From the NCBI GenBank assembly GCA_022616415.1, contig JAKEEU010000359.1, positions 1-64,000 on the forward strand: a stretch of 64,000 nucleotides of DNA, read 5' to 3'. This DNA is from Candidatus Zhuqueibacterota bacterium. GTDB lineage: Bacteria; Zhuqueibacterota; Zhuqueibacteria; Zhuqueibacterales; Zhuqueibacteraceae. Of the stretch, positions 34,501 to 44,112 are shown one piece after another. Below the pieces are notes generated by a model that had not been told where the DNA came from, did no database searches, and saw nothing but the letters and a program-made list of their open reading frames with translations. How positions within the stretch are numbered: position 1 is the stretch's first letter; every line of letters begins with the position of its first letter. The translations under genes were made by a program, and so were the position numbers.

Positions 34501-36639
34501 ATGAAATCGTGGAGATTCACACTGTGGCTGAAGTTGAGCCTTTATCTTTTAGCTTGTACACAAGTTGGTTTTTCACAAACCGACTTCTGGGAACCGGCAG
34601 AACTGCCGCCAGTCATTGTGGAGGCCAGTGCTTTTGCTATCGATGCCAACGGGAATATTTTTGCCGGGACTTTAGGGGCGGGGATGTTCATTTCCAAAGA
34701 TAATGGCGAGACGTGGGAAAAAACAGGCGGTCTATTTAACGTCCGCGTTGTCTCTCTCTCGATTAATTCCCGAGGTCATTTTTTTGTCGGAGCCGTAAAC
34801 AATTTTCGCGGCGGCGGTGGCGGTGTCTATCGTTCTACAGACAACGGCCAGACCTGGACCTTTGTCGGCCCTAACGGGCTCGATGTCAATTTTCTCATCA
34901 TTGACACGAATGATCAAATATATTTGGGAGACAGCGGATACGGCATCTCGCGCTCAATAGACAACGGTGAAACCTGGACGCCAATCAATACTGGCTTGGT
35001 CAACCTGAACGTCAGCTCTCTCACCGTCAATAAAACCGGATATCTCTTTGCCGGCACAAACGGTAGCGGCGTCTTTCGTTCCACAGATAATGGCGAATCG
35101 TGGGTTCCAATGAATGTTGGACTGAATGATGAATTCAGCCATAATATTGCTGCTCTTATTGTCGCTCCGAATAATCATCTTTTTGCTGCAACAGGTATGG
35201 GCATTTATCGCTCCATAGACAACGGTGAGACATGGAACTCACTCAATAGCGGAATGAGAATTCCGGCGTCAGCTTTTGCCATCAATTCGATTGGTCATAT
35301 TTTTGTGTGGAACGTTTTTGGCGATATCCATCGCTCGACTGACAATGGCGATAACTGGACGGCAATTAATGCAGGGCTCGCTGGCAATTCCGTTCGTGCT
35401 CTCGTCATCAATGCCAGCGGACATTTGTTTGCCGGAACCGGCGCCGGCATCTTCCGCTCAGTTGATAACGGCAACACATGGATACTCAGTGCCATAAATA
35501 ATCCTGCCTTGCTCAACACGACTGTGTCCATTCTTGCAATTAATTCGATCGGCCATCTTTTTGCCGGCACTTCACACAAAGGCTTATTCCGCTCGACGGA
35601 CAACGGCAGCCACTGGACTTCTATTCATGTGAGCCAAACAGATTCGATGATCGCTTTTATATCTCTTAATTCAAGAGGGCATCTCTTCGTCAGCACAGGT
35701 GACAGCCTTTTTCGCTCTGAAGATAATGGCGCAATCTGGATACCCTTGAATATTGGATTCACAAATACAAAGATTGGCGCTTTTGCCGTCAGTACAAACG
35801 GGCATCTCTTTACCGGGACTTCCGGCCGAGGTATTTTTCGCTCCGAAGATAATGGAGAGCATTGGATACCAATCAATACCGGTTTAACCGATCATTTCAT
35901 CATTTCGCTAGGCGCCAATTTAAACGGCCACATTTTTGCCGGTACATTGGCCGGCATTTTCCGTTCGACAGACAATGGCAACCACTGGGCTCCAATAAAC
36001 CAGGGCTTGACTTCCCCCTCGGTTTTTGCCTTTGCTATCACTGCGAGTGGATATATCTTTGCCGGAACCGGTGCCGGTATCTTCCGTTCCGCTGACAATG
36101 GCGATCATTGGAACTCTGTTAACACCGGCTCAAGTATCAACTCTCTCACTATCAACTTGAGCAACCATCTCTTCGCCGGCACTGCCGGTAGTGGAGTTTT
36201 TCGCTCTACAGACAACGGTGAGCGCTGGTTGCCGATCAATACGGGTTTGCCATTTTCATTTGTTTTTGCTCTCGCCGTCAACTCGGATGGGGTCATTTTC
36301 GCCGGGACTGAAGGCGGTGTATATCGGAGCACACGATCAACCACATCCGTAAAAGAACTTTCTATTGAACCGCCTACGTTCTTTACATTAGAGCAAAACT
36401 TTCCTAACCCCTTCAATCCGACCACGACCATTCAATATTTTTTACCTCGTTCCGGCTTTGTAACATTGAAAGTTTACAACGTGGCCGGGGAAGAAGTGGA
36501 AACATTAGTGGCAGAGTTCAAGATGGTGGGAAGAAATCGTATTGAGTGGAATGCTAGCGAATTCCCTAGCGGTGTGTATTTTTATCGCTTGCAAGCCAGC
36601 AACTCAATTTTAACGAAAAAAATGATTTTAGTAAAATAA
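34501..36639 (+). CDS. Secreted Asp-box beta-propeller protein with type IX sorting domain
   Basis: After a signal peptide (LWLKLSLYLLACTQVGFS) come thirteen copies of an Asp-box motif, S-x-D-N-G-x-x-W, each about 45 residues apart, in a repeated unit of the form FAGTxGxGxFRSTDNGxxW followed by PINTGL and a strand ending INSxGHLF. A final, degenerate copy (GGVYRSTRSTTS) closes the array. Asp boxes cap blades of sialidase- and Vps10-like propellers; catalytic sialidase residues are not evident. The C-terminal 80 residues (NFPNPFNPTTTIQYFLPRSG ... GVYFYRLQASNSILTKKMIL) are the type IX secretion domain. The repeat number and Ser/Thr-rich loops suggest a surface adhesin or carbohydrate-binding role. 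Confidence 0.88.
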   Translation: MKSWRFTLWLKLSLYLLACTQVGFSQTDFWEPAELPPVIVEASAFAIDANGNIFAGTLGAGMFISKDNGETWEKTGGLFNVRVVSLSINSRGHFFVGAVNNFRGGGGGVYRSTDNGQTWTFVGPNGLDVNFLIIDTNDQIYLGDSGYGISRSIDNGETWTPINTGLVNLNVSSLTVNKTGYLFAGTNGSGVFRSTDNGESWVPMNVGLNDEFSHNIAALIVAPNNHLFAATGMGIYRSIDNGETWNSLNSGMRIPASAFAINSIGHIFVWNVFGDIHRSTDNGDNWTAINAGLAGNSVRALVINASGHLFAGTGAGIFRSVDNGNTWILSAINNPALLNTTVSILAINSIGHLFAGTSHKGLFRSTDNGSHWTSIHVSQTDSMIAFISLNSRGHLFVSTGDSLFRSEDNGAIWIPLNIGFTNTKIGAFAVSTNGHLFTGTSGRGIFRSEDNGEHWIPINTGLTDHFIISLGANLNGHIFAGTLAGIFRSTDNGNHWAPINQGLTSPSVFAFAITASGYIFAGTGAGIFRSADNGDHWNSVNTGSSINSLTINLSNHLFAGTAGSGVFRSTDNGERWLPINTGLPFSFVFALAVNSDGVIFAGTEGGVYRSTRSTTSVKELSIEPPTFFTLEQNFPNPFNPTTTIQYFLPRSGFVTLKVYNVAGEEVETLVAEFKMVGRNRIEWNASEFPSGVYFYRLQASNSILTKKMILVK

Positions 36640-36709
36640 GCCTTTATTAAATAATAAATTTTTTGAAAGCTTTATTTTGAATGTTATTTACAAAAAAACG
36701 CCTGCAAGA

Positions 36710-37540
36710 ATGCCAAGCTGCAAAATTTGCGATTCGCAAAACACGGCGTTGCAACGGCTCGATGACACGGAAGTTGTTTTATGTAAGGACTGTGAAGCAA
36801 CATTTTTAGCGAATATTCCGCCCGAGCAGGAATTGGCGGAGTATTATGAAGGCAATTATCGGATAACGGCACAAGAATATATTGCGACGGAAAAGCGGCG
36901 TCTTTTTCGTTTTCCCGAGCAAATCAAGCTCATTGCAAAGCTGGCGCAATTGAAGCCGCCGCCGGCATCCGTATTGGATATTGGCTGTGACAAAGGCTAT
37001 TTTCTGGATGAGATACGCCGATACGGATATGCGGTCATGGGTGTGGAGCCGTCATCTGCAGCAAGACTATATTGTACAAATATCGGGATCGAGGTCAAAA
37101 ATAGTACTGATGAGTTGAATGGAACTTACGATATAATTACGATGTGGCATACGCTGGAGCACATTGGCGATCCCGTCGGATTTCTAAATCGTGTTCAGAA
37201 TCATCTTGCTGCCAAAGGACTCATGGCAATTCGAGTTCCTGATTACGGGTGTTTGTGGCGTAAAATTTTTAGAGACCATTGGGTATGGTTCCAGCCGCGG
37301 AATCATTACTTTCATTATACGGAAAAGGCATTGCGCCAACTTTTGCAGGTGGTTGGCTTTGAAGTTATTCAAATCCAATCACAACGTCCGAACGATAGTT
37401 TGACGGATAAGGCCTATCGTTTGGCTGCCAGGACGTTTGGAAAATACTGGAATGATAGAATATCACTAAAGAAAAAAATAGGAAAAATATATGAAGGTGT
37501 GACGGGAATCGAGTTGTACGCCTTGGCCATCAAGAAATGA
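36710..37540 (+). CDS. Class I SAM-dependent methyltransferase with N-terminal zinc-ribbon-like knuckle
   Basis: The N-terminus has two Cys pairs (SCKICDSQN and LCKDCEATF), a small zinc-binding knuckle common in polysaccharide-cluster methyltransferases. The Rossmann core follows: SVLDIGCDKGYFLDEIRRYG (motif I), VMGVEPSS (motif II), YDIITMWHTLEHIGDP (motif IV), and MAIRVPDYG. It probably methylates a sugar of the polysaccharide. The start is placed at the ATG at 36710; the frame opens 11 codons earlier at a TTG with no better ribosome binding site. It sits after the propeller gene and 52 bases before the Wzy-like gene. Confidence 0.88.
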   Translation: MPSCKICDSQNTALQRLDDTEVVLCKDCEATFLANIPPEQELAEYYEGNYRITAQEYIATEKRRLFRFPEQIKLIAKLAQLKPPPASVLDIGCDKGYFLDEIRRYGYAVMGVEPSSAARLYCTNIGIEVKNSTDELNGTYDIITMWHTLEHIGDPVGFLNRVQNHLAAKGLMAIRVPDYGCLWRKIFRDHWVWFQPRNHYFHYTEKALRQLLQVVGFEVIQIQSQRPNDSLTDKAYRLAARTFGKYWNDRISLKKKIGKIYEGVTGIELYALAIKK

Positions 37541-37592
37541 AAACCGAGGTTTAGAATCCTTTATCTTTAATCGAGAGCTACAAGAAGATACG

Positions 37593-38927
37593 ATGCACTT
37601 TCCTCCTTTGTTTTTGGCAAGCATGGGCCTTGTAGGCGTGATCACCGGGCGCCTTCTTTTTGGCCGATGGTTTAATCATCTTTCACTCTATTCGCTGATT
37701 TGGGGCACCGGTTTGGCATTGTTCGAGCTGAGATTAATTGACTATACCCCTCTGGAGGCAGAGGTCTGGATGTTGATCGGTTATTCCTGGATCGCATTTG
37801 CTGCAGGGGCGGTAACATTGATTCTGGCTAGAGTTGCCGTTGGCGCCTCGCTTGGCACACACGCGACGGCATTACCGGTTCAATATGCTGTTTGGGAGAG
37901 ACGATTTTTCGTCATCGCCATTATGGTTATATCAAGCATAGCCTTGGCAACCGTCGTGCAGCACTGGCTGGTCTTACTCAAAATGTTCGGCAGCATCGTG
38001 GGTATTCTGGCAAATGGTTATAAGATTTATCGACTAAGAATCGAAAATCAAATTCCGGGCTTGGTCCCGTATTTTGATTCACTCGCTTTGACTGCCGCCT
38101 ATCTCGCCGGCTTGTATACTGCCCGTACCAGGAAGATTAAGCTGTTAGCGTTATTTCCTTTAATTGTCATCGTTTTGGCAGATGTCGCCTTTCTGGGCAG
38201 GGCGAGAATGTTCATTGCGGGGATTCTTTTTGCGAGCGCTTATTTTCTCGCCGGAATCAAATCCGAACCGCGGAAGCGATTCCAAGCTATTGACAAAGGA
38301 AAACGACTTTTGATGCTTGGGCTTGTTCTAACAATGTTTCTTGTTGCCGCTGAATACGTCCGCACTTTTCGAGGGGCTTTTGAGGGTTTTTATGGAACAA
38401 CTAAAGAATTGCGCCAGTTTGAGCGTTCTGCATTCTTAACGCCTTCGCTGTACTTGTATCTCAGTTCACATCCTGGCGTTTTCAATGCTTATTGGAAAGC
38501 GGGAGGCGAGCATCCCTTTCCAGGATCGAATACCTTTGCTCCTGTTTTCAGAATTCTAGCGCGGCTCCGCCTTGCAGACAACGTGTCCTATTATACAAAA
38601 TTTTACAATATCCCGATCAGTACGAATACAGGCACGTATCTTCGCGAGCTACACGCCGATTTTGGGATCGCCGGAATCTTGGCGATGCCCTATGTGCTCG
38701 GTTTTTTTTGTACGGCGCTTTGGCTCCGCATCAGAAATCAATACCGGCTGACGACCATCGCTTGGCTGACACATCTCTACGTGATTGTCGCCTTCTCTTA
38801 TTTCTATCAGGCGACTCGTCTTGGATATTGGGCTGTAAGCTTAATCACTGCGCTTGCAGTCAGCAGCTTCATCGACCATCAATGTCATGCGAGAGTAGCA
38901 GACAAAAAACACGATAGGAATGAGTAA
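37593..38927 (+). CDS. O-antigen/oligosaccharide repeat-unit polymerase (Wzy-like)
   Basis: The protein is almost entirely hydrophobic, with ten or more predicted helices (LFLASMGLVGVITGRLLFGR, LNLFV-type segments later on) and one large periplasmic loop at about 275-350. In that loop, TNTGTYLRELHADFGIAGIL resembles the conserved T-Y-x-x-x-x-x-D-F-G-I-x-G segment of Wzy polymerases. Such enzymes join lipid-linked repeat units at the periplasmic face. Sequence conservation in the family is low, so the call rests on topology, this loop motif and location between methyltransferases and the flippase gene. Confidence 0.78.
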   Translation: MHFPPLFLASMGLVGVITGRLLFGRWFNHLSLYSLIWGTGLALFELRLIDYTPLEAEVWMLIGYSWIAFAAGAVTLILARVAVGASLGTHATALPVQYAVWERRFFVIAIMVISSIALATVVQHWLVLLKMFGSIVGILANGYKIYRLRIENQIPGLVPYFDSLALTAAYLAGLYTARTRKIKLLALFPLIVIVLADVAFLGRARMFIAGILFASAYFLAGIKSEPRKRFQAIDKGKRLLMLGLVLTMFLVAAEYVRTFRGAFEGFYGTTKELRQFERSAFLTPSLYLYLSSHPGVFNAYWKAGGEHPFPGSNTFAPVFRILARLRLADNVSYYTKFYNIPISTNTGTYLRELHADFGIAGILAMPYVLGFFCTALWLRIRNQYRLTTIAWLTHLYVIVAFSYFYQATRLGYWAVSLITALAVSSFIDHQCHARVADKKHDRNE

Positions 38928-38985
38928 GAAGACATTAAAGTTGCATTGACATGCCGCGCCATAACCCAAAATCAAATGAATTGAC

Positions 38986-39747
38986 ATGAATCACACGATC
39001 GTACCGCTCGACCCGCTGGAACGTCTTCCTCAAAAGTTCTTCGTCGATCCCGGGCATGAGTCGTTAGTGGCGGAACACTATAATCGCTATCGCTTTTGTG
39101 CGCCGTTTGTTGCCGGCAAAAAGGTTGTCGATGCGGCATGCGGTATAGGGTATGGAGCATTTTTGCTTGCGCAAGCAGGTGCTGAACATGTTGATGCGAT
39201 CGACATTTCACCGGAAGCTATAGCCGCGGCGCGCCGGCACTACGCGCATCCGAGAGTCCGATTTGAAGCTCGCGATCTTCTCTCTCTATCCCCGACAGGC
39301 GACCACGATGTCGTTGTGAGCTTTGAGACAATTGAACACCTCGCGGATACAAAAAGATATTTGCAAGTGATGTGCAATTTCCTGAAATCAGGAGGACTTT
39401 ATTTTGTGTCAACGCCGAATCGAAACGTCTCGAATTGGGAAGCTGCAAGTTTTGACAGAGGGAAAAATCCCTTCCATGTTTTTGAATGGACGCTGGAGGA
39501 ATTAGTGCGACTATTAAGGGTCTATTTTGTCGTTGAAGACGTATATTGTCAACGTCCTTATTATTACAAAGGTACAAAAATCCGAACCGTTGAATCGATT
39601 TTCATGAGCAAACGGCTGCGTCACTTGCTGCATTTGCCCGAAGCAAATTATGAGAAGCTCAGCCGAGTCAGTCGAATCAAATCATACCATGAGCCGGTTT
39701 TCTTCATCGTTCGCTGTCGCAAAGAATGCAAAGGATCCAGGAATTAG
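38986..39747 (+). CDS. Class I SAM-dependent methyltransferase
   Basis: The Rossmann motifs are in order: KKVVDAACGIGYGAFLLAQA (motif I), VDAIDISPEAIAAARRHY (motif II), DHDVVVSFETIEHLADTKRY (motif IV), and LYFVSTPNRN (motif V). A start region, FVDPGHESLVAEHYNRY, is the typical lead-in of methyltransferases in O-antigen clusters. The C-terminal segment (IRTVESIFMSKRLRHLLHL) is a basic helical tail. Its 3' end overlaps the flippase gene by 22 bases, so the two are translationally linked. Probably a sugar O- or N-methyltransferase; the acceptor is unknown. Confidence 0.9.
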   Translation: MNHTIVPLDPLERLPQKFFVDPGHESLVAEHYNRYRFCAPFVAGKKVVDAACGIGYGAFLLAQAGAEHVDAIDISPEAIAAARRHYAHPRVRFEARDLLSLSPTGDHDVVVSFETIEHLADTKRYLQVMCNFLKSGGLYFVSTPNRNVSNWEAASFDRGKNPFHVFEWTLEELVRLLRVYFVVEDVYCQRPYYYKGTKIRTVESIFMSKRLRHLLHLPEANYEKLSRVSRIKSYHEPVFFIVRCRKECKGSRN

Positions 39748-41252
39748 AAAAATATTTGCCAGCCGACGATCCGGAAGCCTTGCCCAGCCTATCTCACCGA
39801 GTTGCGAAGAATAGCACGGTTATATTTTTAGGCCAGGTGTTTTCCTTGGCGGCGAATTTGGTCGTCACCGTGCTTCTTGCCCGGCATCTGGGCAAAGCAG
39901 GTTTCGGGCTTTTTTCCTATGCCCTCGTTTTTGTGAGCGTCTTCGCCATATTCGCCGATTTTGGCATGCCGGCAATCCTGGTCCGCGAATTCTCCCGCCG
40001 CCAGTGGAACCCGGTTGAGTTATTGGGAAATGCCTTTATCTTTAGAACCGTTTTGTCGATCGGCGCCATTGTTTTGATCATCCTTTCAGCCTGGATAGCC
40101 GGTTACTCCGCGACCCTGTTCAAGATAATCACCATTCTGGCGTTGAACATTTTGGTTACTTCCAAGCTCTCAACGGTGCGAGCCGTTTTTGAAGCGCCCT
40201 TTAATGCTTCATTGCAAATGCAAGTGCCCATGCTATTGCAATTGCTTGACAGTCTGCTTCTAGTTGGTATCACATTCGCCCTCAGTCAGTCTGGCGCCAA
40301 TTTACAAGCGTTGATCATCGGATATTCCGTTTCCAATTTGCCGGGTTTCCTTCTGATCATTTTTTCAACCGTGCGGCAAATTCCTTTGCGCTTGGCGATC
40401 AATCATAACCTGATCCGGTTTTTAATCAAGGAATCTTTTCCACTCTTGATTTACACGATCCTGACGACTTTATTCGTTAGTGTCGATATCCTGCTTCTGA
40501 AAGAACTACGAGGAGAAGATGACGTAGGACTTTATTCCGCTGCTCTTCGCCTGGCCTCGCCTCTCCTGTTCATTCCGCAGGGAATCGCGGTATCGCTTTT
40601 TCCCCTGCTCTCGCGTTATTACGAACAGTCGAAGGAGAAATTATCGATGGTTTTCCGCCTCGGAATGAAAGTCATCCTGGTTGTTGCCCTCGTGCTCGCG
40701 ATTGTCACGACTTTCTTTGCATCGGAAATAATCCATATGCTTTATTCACAGGAGTACCATGCTTCAGCGAGACTTTTGATCATTCTAATGTGGAGCCAGG
40801 TTTTTGTTCTGCTGAATTTCTATTTTGCGAATGCGTTGACCTCGGTAAATCGACAGCAAATCACTCTCTATGCCGCCACAGCCATGCTGCTGATAAATGG
40901 CCTCGCCAGTTGGATCCTGATTCAGGTGTTGGAAGTTCAAGGCGCGGCCATTGCAAGATTCATTTCCTCGGTTGTAGGGGCTTCCATGCAGTTGGTTGCT
41001 ATCAACAGAGTTTTTGTATTTCAATTCGGCCGGCTTTTTCTACGGTTGGCCGTTTTCGGAGTTCTCTTTGGAGGCGTATTGACTCTACTGAGCCGTGCTC
41101 CTATCAGTATCTTTCTTTTCGGGCCCATAGTATTTCTCCTGATACTGGCAATAATTTGGCGCTTCTTTAATAAGGATGAGCGTATGATGATTTTATCTTT
41201 GATCCGCGCTTCGAGTCGTGCATCATCTCCCAGACGAATAAATAGGCCTTGA
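39726..41252 (+). CDS. Oligosaccharide flippase, Wzx-like
   Basis: Twelve to fourteen hydrophobic helices follow a short polar N-terminus. The opening KNSTVIFLGQVFSLAANLVV and LLARHLGKAGFGLFSYALVF is typical of Wzx/MATE-like flippases, as are YSAALRLASPLLFIPQGIAV and the ALNILV-type helices. Wzx flips undecaprenyl-linked repeat units to the periplasmic side. The gene overlaps the methyltransferase before it by 22 bases and the GT2 gene after it (TTGA), so it sits in a tight operon. Confidence 0.92.
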   Translation: MQRIQELEKYLPADDPEALPSLSHRVAKNSTVIFLGQVFSLAANLVVTVLLARHLGKAGFGLFSYALVFVSVFAIFADFGMPAILVREFSRRQWNPVELLGNAFIFRTVLSIGAIVLIILSAWIAGYSATLFKIITILALNILVTSKLSTVRAVFEAPFNASLQMQVPMLLQLLDSLLLVGITFALSQSGANLQALIIGYSVSNLPGFLLIIFSTVRQIPLRLAINHNLIRFLIKESFPLLIYTILTTLFVSVDILLLKELRGEDDVGLYSAALRLASPLLFIPQGIAVSLFPLLSRYYEQSKEKLSMVFRLGMKVILVVALVLAIVTTFFASEIIHMLYSQEYHASARLLIILMWSQVFVLLNFYFANALTSVNRQQITLYAATAMLLINGLASWILIQVLEVQGAAIARFISSVVGASMQLVAINRVFVFQFGRLFLRLAVFGVLFGGVLTLLSRAPISIFLFGPIVFLLILAIIWRFFNKDERMMILSLIRASSRASSPRRINRP

Positions 41253-42187
41253 GTTCATCCGTGCAATTCTCCGTTATAGTCGTTAATTATAATACCTGCG
41301 ACCTTCTGCGCTCCTGTTTGCAGTCGATATTCTGGCAGACAAGGGAAGTAAGCTTTGAGGTGATTGTGGTTGATAATGCCTCCACGGACGGCAGCCGCAG
41401 GATGCTCGAGCAAGAATTTCCGCAAGTCAAACGCATCAACAACTCTGAAAACCGGGGATTCGCGGCGGCAAATAATCAAGGGATCGTAAAAGCCGCCGGC
41501 AAATATGTATTATTGCTGAATTCCGACACGGTAATTCTCAATGGCGCGATTCAGAAAACGGCCGAATTTATGGAGCAACATCCCAAAGCTGCCATCGTCG
41601 GGTGCAAGCTTCTAAACCTTGACGGGACATTGCAGCCTTCGTGCCGAAGCTTCCCCTCGATTTGGAATATTTTCACGGAAAGTTTTTTTTTATACAAGCT
41701 ATTCAAGCGCAGCAAGCTTTTCGGTCAATACTACATGAGCCACTTTGACCACAATGCCCTCCGCGAAGTCGATGTCGTCATGGGCGCCTTTATGTTGATT
41801 CGGCGGGAGGTTTTCGAGAAAATCGGCCTGTTGGACGAAGGCTATTTTATGTACGCCGAAGAAACCGATTTTTGTTATCGCGCGCATCGCGCCGGCTTCA
41901 AGACCTTTTTTTTTCCGGAAGCGGCAATCATTCACATTGGCGGCGGCTCGACCACTGATAGCCGGATGCTGTTCGAGCAGCTTCATTCCACTTCATTGCT
42001 TTTTCTTAAAAAGCATTTCACCGGAATCAGGCTTTGGGCTGCAGTTAGCTTAAAAAATTTGGGCATTGTCATAAGAGTTGCCGCCTTTTTTTTGCTGGGC
42101 ATCTTGAGTTTTAATACGCAAATGATCAAAAAAGCGCTTTACTATTTTTACAGCTTGACACAAGCCGGAACCCAAAAGGCAAAATGA
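41249..42187 (+). CDS. GT2-family glycosyltransferase, rhamnosyltransferase-like
   Basis: A GT-A glycosyltransferase with the family-2 signature: FSVIVVNYNTCDLLRSCLQS, FEVIVVDNASTDGSRRMLEQ, LLLNSDTVI (the metal-binding NSD in place of DxD), and GAFMLIRREVFEKIG and GYFMYAEETDFCYRAHRAG near the acceptor site. It resembles WbbL-type rhamnosyltransferases. C-terminal hydrophobic residues suggest membrane association. It starts with TTG within the stop codon of the flippase gene (TTGA overlap); a GTG four codons later is the alternative. Confidence 0.92.
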   Translation: MSSSVQFSVIVVNYNTCDLLRSCLQSIFWQTREVSFEVIVVDNASTDGSRRMLEQEFPQVKRINNSENRGFAAANNQGIVKAAGKYVLLLNSDTVILNGAIQKTAEFMEQHPKAAIVGCKLLNLDGTLQPSCRSFPSIWNIFTESFFLYKLFKRSKLFGQYYMSHFDHNALREVDVVMGAFMLIRREVFEKIGLLDEGYFMYAEETDFCYRAHRAGFKTFFFPEAAIIHIGGGSTTDSRMLFEQLHSTSLLFLKKHFTGIRLWAAVSLKNLGIVIRVAAFFLLGILSFNTQMIKKALYYFYSLTQAGTQKAK

Positions 42188-42292
42188 TCCCGGGCAAAAT
42201 CGCTCAACGGCTTTTAAGCAGTTTACTCAAAAATTTTTCTTTCAAAATTTTTATTTTTTGCGCACAGTTTACTGGTTAACGACTGCGACTAG

Positions 42293-42934
42293 ATGTCGAT
42301 CCTGATTCCGACAAAATTTCGATTGTTGCCGAAAAGCTTGCGGAACCTCCCATTCAATTTTTTAGATGCCGGCTCCGGCAGCCATTCGGCCACCTTGACA
42401 AAAAAATGGTTCCCGTTTTGTAATTACTATGGCATTGACCGCACCAAGGATTATGAAAACGATGAAATCGATTTTGCTCTAATGAAAGAATTTTACGAGA
42501 TGGATCTCACAAAATTGCAGTTTAGCAACATCCCCGACAATCATTTCGAAGTTTTGATGATGTCCCACATCATTGAGCATCTGCCAAACGGCGACAAAGT
42601 GATCGAAGCGCTCCTGCCCAAACTAAAAACAGGAGGCCTCGTTTACCTGGAATTTCCTTCAACGCGCAGCACCAGATTTCCCAGCAAAAAAGGAACGTTG
42701 AATTTTTATGACGATCCGACCCATTGCCGGCTTTATTCGGTGAATGAAGTGTCCAATATTCTCGTTCAAAATGGCTGCAAAATTTTGCGATCGGGCGTCC
42801 GCCGTGATTGGATAAATATCCTATTGCTGCCCTTCGCGATGATAAAATCGAAAGTCGTGCTTGGTTATGTTGCTGGCGGCGTGTTTTGGGATCTGTTGGG
42901 CTTTGCAGATTTTGTTTACGCTGAAAAAAGATGA
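42293..42934 (+). CDS. Class I SAM-dependent methyltransferase
   Basis: The compact protein (213 residues) reads FNFLDAGSGSHSATLTKKWF at the SAM-binding loop, YYGIDRTKDY at motif II and VLMMSHIIEHLPNGDKVIEA at motif IV, followed by LVYLEFPSTRSTRFPSKKGT. The P-S-x-R-S motif after strand 5 is common in sugar methyltransferases of exopolysaccharide loci. The adjacent GT4 gene begins four bases before this gene's stop (ATGA overlap at 42931). The acceptor is unknown. Confidence 0.85.
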   Translation: MSILIPTKFRLLPKSLRNLPFNFLDAGSGSHSATLTKKWFPFCNYYGIDRTKDYENDEIDFALMKEFYEMDLTKLQFSNIPDNHFEVLMMSHIIEHLPNGDKVIEALLPKLKTGGLVYLEFPSTRSTRFPSKKGTLNFYDDPTHCRLYSVNEVSNILVQNGCKILRSGVRRDWINILLLPFAMIKSKVVLGYVAGGVFWDLLGFADFVYAEKR

Positions 42935-44112
42935 AAATTCTCCAAATCTGCCCTCGCGTCCCCTATCCGCTTCACGACGGCGGAGCGATCGGCATCTTTA
43001 ATATCACAAAACACCTTGCCTTGCGAGGCCATCAAGTTAAAATGGTTGCTTTTGGAACGGAAACCAGCGCTGCCGCGGCAAGCCTGCGTCAATTTTGCGA
43101 ATTGTTCATCGTTCAACACCAGACCAGCAGCAACCGGATTGAGGCGCTGCGGAGCTTAGCCTCCAAAGTTCCCTACACAATGTCCAAATACCACACGCCA
43201 GCCATGTTCGCGAAACTTGTCGAGCTTGTTGAGCACTATCAGATTGAAGTGGTTCACGTTGATCTCTTGCACATGGCGATTTATGGAATTTTTTTGAAAG
43301 AACGGTATGGTCTCCCGATCGTATTGCGAGAGCACAATGTCGAACTGACGATCATGGAGCGTTTCACCGAAAATCAAAAGAATCCATTGCTGCGCTGGTA
43401 TGCCACTCTTCAACACCAAAAACTCTTGCGATACGAGCCCGAAATTTGCGCGCAATTCGATTATTGTGCCATGATTACACGCGAAGACGAACAGCGCATT
43501 CGCGCGTTGTCCAACCAGGCGCGAACAACGATCATTCCTGCCGGTGTCGATCTCCCTGCTCTCGCTGATTCTACGCCTGAAGAATCCAGGAGTATTCTCT
43601 TTCTTGCCTCACTCGATTGGTTGCCCAATGTCGACGGTTTTTTTTGGTTCTACAAAAATGTTCTCCCCCAAATATTGCGTGAAGAACCTGAAGTCCGCGT
43701 TTCGATTGTCGGCAAAGGGTATTCAGCGCGGCTTCAAAATCTCCGGCACCCGAACATTCGATTCATTGGCTTCGTTGAAGATGTAACCCCTCATCTCCAA
43801 GCTGCTCAGGTCTGTATCGTGCCGCTCTTTGCCGGCGGCGGAATGCGAATAAAAATTCTCGAAATGTTCTCTCATCGAAAGAGTGTGGTTTCAACTTCGG
43901 TGGGATGTGAAGGAATTGCGGCTGCGCATGGACAAGATCTGCTCGTTGCGGATGAAGCTTCGGAATTTGCTCGGAGCGTTGTCCGCGCTCTACGCGATAA
44001 AGAGCTGCGCCTGTCTCTCGGAAACAATGCCCGGAGACTCGTCGAGCGGAAATATGATTGGAAGCAAATCGGCGCGGCATTTGAAAAGGTTTACCATGAA
44101 ATCATCCACTAA
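42931..44112 (+). CDS. GT4-family glycosyltransferase
   Basis: A GT-B enzyme: N-terminal MKILQICPRVPYPLHDGGAI with KHLALRGHQVKMVAFG, then a C-terminal nucleotide-sugar domain with SILFLASLDWLPNVDGFFWF, VRVSIVGKGYSARLQNL, IRFIGFVEDVTPHLQAAQVC, and the acidic E of IKILEMFSHRKSVVSTSVGC, as in group 1 transferases. It transfers one sugar to the growing lipid-linked oligosaccharide in the cytosol. Its ATG overlaps the stop of the preceding methyltransferase gene, and its 3' end overlaps the next one by 17 bases. Confidence 0.92.
   Translation: MKILQICPRVPYPLHDGGAIGIFNITKHLALRGHQVKMVAFGTETSAAAASLRQFCELFIVQHQTSSNRIEALRSLASKVPYTMSKYHTPAMFAKLVELVEHYQIEVVHVDLLHMAIYGIFLKERYGLPIVLREHNVELTIMERFTENQKNPLLRWYATLQHQKLLRYEPEICAQFDYCAMITREDEQRIRALSNQARTTIIPAGVDLPALADSTPEESRSILFLASLDWLPNVDGFFWFYKNVLPQILREEPEVRVSIVGKGYSARLQNLRHPNIRFIGFVEDVTPHLQAAQVCIVPLFAGGGMRIKILEMFSHRKSVVSTSVGCEGIAAAHGQDLLVADEASEFARSVVRALRDKELRLSLGNNARRLVERKYDWKQIGAAFEKVYHEIIH

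Noticed and set aside
43883-44095. N-terminal extension of the methyltransferase at 44096
   Set aside because: It lies inside the GT4 gene in another frame and has no methyltransferase sequence.
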